DNA from: Luxibacter massiliensis
GTDB lineage: Bacteria > Bacillota > Clostridia > Lachnospirales > Lachnospiraceae
Length of the DNA: 64,000 nucleotides
Direction: 5' to 3'
Assembly (NCBI RefSeq): GCF_900604355.1
Contig: NZ_UWOE01000001.1
Location: 186,001-250,000 of the forward strand
Numbering within the stretch: the stretch's first letter is position 1; every line of letters begins with the position of its first letter. The notes beneath the pieces were generated by a model. The model had not been told where the DNA came from, ran no database searches, and saw only the letters and a program-made list of their open reading frames with translations. Of the stretch, positions 61,838 to 64,000 are shown one piece after another. The translations under genes were made by a program, and so were the position numbers.

Positions 61838-62818
61838 ATGGAATCTAAAAATGTAAAGACGGAAAAAAGTAAAATTGCAGGAGTGTTTAAGTCAACTGCG
61901 GCTATGGTATTTCTGGTAACAATTGCTGTTACCCTTGTGACTCAGCTGATTACGGGTAATTTTTATACAGCATACAATATGACTACGCTTATGCGAACTG
62001 CCTCCTTTACCCTGCTGGTGGGATTTGCCCAGACGTTTGTGCTTTTGTTGGGAGGGATTGACCTTTCCATTGCAGGCTGCGGAGGCCTGTGTAGTATGAT
62101 ATTTGCTTCATTTCTTACCAAGACTGCCATGAATCCGTATTTGGCAATTGTTTTGTCATTAATCTGCGGAATTGCATTGGGTTTGATTAACGGACTGATT
62201 ATCGTTTCTATGAATTTGACTCCGTTTATTGTGACATTGGCAACTTCCAGTGTTATGACTGGACTGATTTACTTGTTTACAAAAGGATTTGCCCTTACCG
62301 GTATTCCCACGGCTGTTACAGTGATTGGCCAAAACAGCCTGTTTGGAATCATTCCGTATCCGTTCCTTATTGCAATTATATTAGCTTTAATTTTAATATT
62401 CCTGTTAAAATTCACTTCTTTTGGACGGCATATTTATGCTGTGGGAGGAAACAGGATGGCAGCTGAAATTGTTGGAATAAGAGTAAAACGTGTGGAGCTT
62501 GTATGCTACACGATTTCAGGGGCTATTTCAGCTCTTGCCGGGATCCTTATGGTATGCCGCATGGGTTCCTATCAGGCTGATATTGGGTCTTCCTGGACTA
62601 TGCCGTCAATTACAGCCGCTGTTCTGGGCGGAACCGCTATGACAGGCGGTGAAGGTGGAATTGGGGGAGCCATTTTTGGCGGACTCCTTATGTCGGTAAT
62701 TACATACAGCATCAGCCTTATGGGTATTGATTCTTATTGGAATGAAGTTGTAACTGGTATTGTCGTATTAATTGCTGTATATGCAGATGCAATCAGGCGC
62801 AGAAGGCGTGCGTCTTAA
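61838..62818 (+). CDS. Sugar ABC transporter permease (RbsC-like)
   Basis: A 326-residue membrane protein with ~9 hydrophobic helices. GIDLSIAGCGGLCSMIFASF and GLINGLIIVSMNLTPFIVTL are RbsC signatures, as are VGGNRMAAEIVGIRVKRVEL (coupling region) and AAVLGGTAMTGGEGGIGGAI. ATG 61838 has GGAGG upstream; the TTG at 61826 overlaps that site. Confidence 0.93.
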   Translation: MESKNVKTEKSKIAGVFKSTAAMVFLVTIAVTLVTQLITGNFYTAYNMTTLMRTASFTLLVGFAQTFVLLLGGIDLSIAGCGGLCSMIFASFLTKTAMNPYLAIVLSLICGIALGLINGLIIVSMNLTPFIVTLATSSVMTGLIYLFTKGFALTGIPTAVTVIGQNSLFGIIPYPFLIAIILALILIFLLKFTSFGRHIYAVGGNRMAAEIVGIRVKRVELVCYTISGAISALAGILMVCRMGSYQADIGSSWTMPSITAAVLGGTAMTGGEGGIGGAIFGGLLMSVITYSISLMGIDSYWNEVVTGIVVLIAVYADAIRRRRRAS

Positions 62819-62881
62819 GCCGAAGACTCTGCTGAATTATGGGAACCTGAAGGCCAGATATACATTTGGAGGGAATAAGAT

Positions 62882-63757
62882 ATGAAATTTGGAATTTGTT
62901 ATTGTTATTGGAGCAAAGATTGGGAAGGCACTGACTATCCACAGCAGATTGAACGGGCGCGGAAATGTGGTTTTGATGTGTTAGAAATTTTCTATGGCAG
63001 GACGCTTACTATGCCCCAGGCAGAAGTTGAAGAAATAAAAGCAGCTTGTAAGGCGAACGATGTAGAATTATATATTTCTGGAGGCTTTGGGGCGGATTAT
63101 GATCTGACATCTTTTGACGAAACCATCCGCGCCAAAGGCGTAAAAAATGCAATTACATTATTAAAAGCTATGGCCCGCTTGGGCGCAAAGAATTTCTCGG
63201 GAATTAATTATGCCCCGTGGTGCAAGTTTGATACAGCATTTGAAAAAGCGAAAGCAGTGGAGCAGGCTGCAAAAAGCCTTAAAGAAATTGGCAGGGCATG
63301 CGGTGATTATGATTTTAGCTGGAACATGGAAGTGGTGAATAGATTTGAGGGGTATCTCCTAAACACAGCTTCAGAAGCCGTAAGTCTGTGTGATATAGTG
63401 GATGACCCACATATTAACATTTTGCTGGATACATTTCATGGAATGATTGAGGAGGATGATCTTGCAGATGCAGTCCGTCAGGTTGGAAAGGGCCGTCTTG
63501 GGCATTATCACATGGGAACCAACAACCGCCGCCCTCCGCGTCCGTGCTTACTTCCGTGGAAAGAGATTTGTGAAGCATTAAAGGAAATAGAGTATGACAG
63601 GTGTATTTCATTTGAGCCTTTGGTTCGTACGGGCGGCTCTGTGGCGCTGGAAGGCGGAAATGTATGGCGTCCAATGCTTCCGGCTGATGCAGACGATAAG
63701 ATGTTGGATGACATGATTATAAAATCTCGCGAATACATAAGTGAAATGCTTAAATAA
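62882..63757 (+). CDS. D-tagatose/D-psicose 3-epimerase-like TIM-barrel isomerase
   Basis: A 291-residue xylose-isomerase-like TIM barrel. The four metal ligands of ketohexose 3-epimerases are recognisable: Glu in NMEVVNRFEGY (~residue 152), Asp in NILLDTFHGMIEE (~185), His in GRLGHYHMGTNNRRPPR (~211) and Glu in CISFEPLV (~246). It probably inverts C3 of a ketohexose such as D-allulose or D-tagatose, feeding the downstream kinase; other ketoses are possible. AGGGAATAAGAT precedes the ATG. Confidence 0.85.
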   Translation: MKFGICYCYWSKDWEGTDYPQQIERARKCGFDVLEIFYGRTLTMPQAEVEEIKAACKANDVELYISGGFGADYDLTSFDETIRAKGVKNAITLLKAMARLGAKNFSGINYAPWCKFDTAFEKAKAVEQAAKSLKEIGRACGDYDFSWNMEVVNRFEGYLLNTASEAVSLCDIVDDPHINILLDTFHGMIEEDDLADAVRQVGKGRLGHYHMGTNNRRPPRPCLLPWKEICEALKEIEYDRCISFEPLVRTGGSVALEGGNVWRPMLPADADDKMLDDMIIKSREYISEMLK

Positions 63758-63774
63758 TACCGGAGGGATTACAT

Positions 63775-64000
63775 ATGGAAAAGTGGTTTATTGGTGTGGA
63801 TTCTGGCACAAGCGGCATTAAAGCGGTTCTCTTTAATCTGGAAGGTAAACAAATTGGAAAAAAGTACTATCCTCTTACTGGACTGTTTCCAGAAGAAGAC
63901 CAATATGAAGAGGATATGAATGAAATATGGGAAAAATGCTGTTGCTGTGTCAAGGAGCTTTCTAAGGAGTACGATTTGTCAAGGGTGGTCGGCCTGGGGA
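63775..64000 (+). CDS. FGGY family carbohydrate kinase, N-terminal part
   Basis: The first 75 residues are visible; the gene continues past the window. WFIGVDSGTSGIKAVLFNLE is the N-terminal ATP/phosphate loop of FGGY kinases, and EEDMNEIWEKCCCCVKEL fits the following helix. It should phosphorylate the imported or epimerised sugar. GGAGGG is 7 bases before the ATG. Last visible gene of the operon. Confidence 0.88.
   Translation, partial: MEKWFIGVDSGTSGIKAVLFNLEGKQIGKKYYPLTGLFPEEDQYEEDMNEIWEKCCCCVKELSKEYDLSRVVGLG

Overview
The window reads as chromosome of a spore-forming, low-to-mid GC Firmicute, most likely a gut Lachnospiraceae (Clostridium cluster XIVa). Support comes from spoIIR, spoIIID and a SipL-like SPOCS/LysM protein, the MEP isoprenoid gene ispE, YesMN-type two-component pairs, strong AGGAGG ribosome sites, and many intergenic structured repeats. 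The species cannot be fixed from sequence alone. No rRNA, tRNA or CRISPR array was seen.

Layout. 1-19.3 kb is mostly core, almost all on the + strand: SPOCS/LysM end, ispE, GntR regulator, spoIIR, a CDF metal exporter, an acyl-ACP thioesterase, a PAS hybrid histidine kinase, a CvfB-like S1 protein, dnaE, pfkA, murI, a DUF1934 protein, cardiolipin synthase and a trigger-factor-like lipoprotein, plus two tiny HPr-like proteins. 19.8-30.5 kb is a metabolic block. On the minus strand are a LacI regulator and an operon of DUF3311, sodium:solute symporter and an unknown protein. Facing it is a five-gene CoA operon (AMP-forming ligase, CoA-transferase, SDR, 3-hydroxyacyl-CoA dehydrogenase, thiolase) that together could import a 3-hydroxy or 3-oxo short-chain acid and cleave it to acetyl-CoA. 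30.8-41.2 kb holds a cysteine desulfidase-family protein, an aldose epimerase-like protein, spoIIID, a YesM/YesN pair, a third HPr-like protein, a MATE exporter and guaA.

41.2-52.3 kb is accessory and visibly AT-rich. It has a MerR/TipAS-like regulator, a nucleoside phosphorylase, a broken XRE regulator, then an apparent restriction-modification or defence island: two large overlapping adenine-type DNA methyltransferases (the first with an N-terminal helix-turn-helix) convergent with a phospholipase-D-fold nuclease. The island ends in a truncated DUF1697 gene. Two flavodoxin-like proteins follow. 52.3-57.6 kb carries a FtsX-type ABC exporter and a divergent LytTR/GHKL two-component system with likely operator repeats between them. 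57.7-64 kb has a DeoR regulator and a ribose-type ABC sugar operon with a tagatose/psicose 3-epimerase-like enzyme and an FGGY kinase that runs off the end.

The most unusual non-coding content is four families of structured repeats: a 63-nt multi-hairpin unit (one copy embedded in the spoIIR reading frame), a 27-nt inverted repeat, a ~115-nt element with a 15-bp perfect stem, and a 46-nt palindrome.
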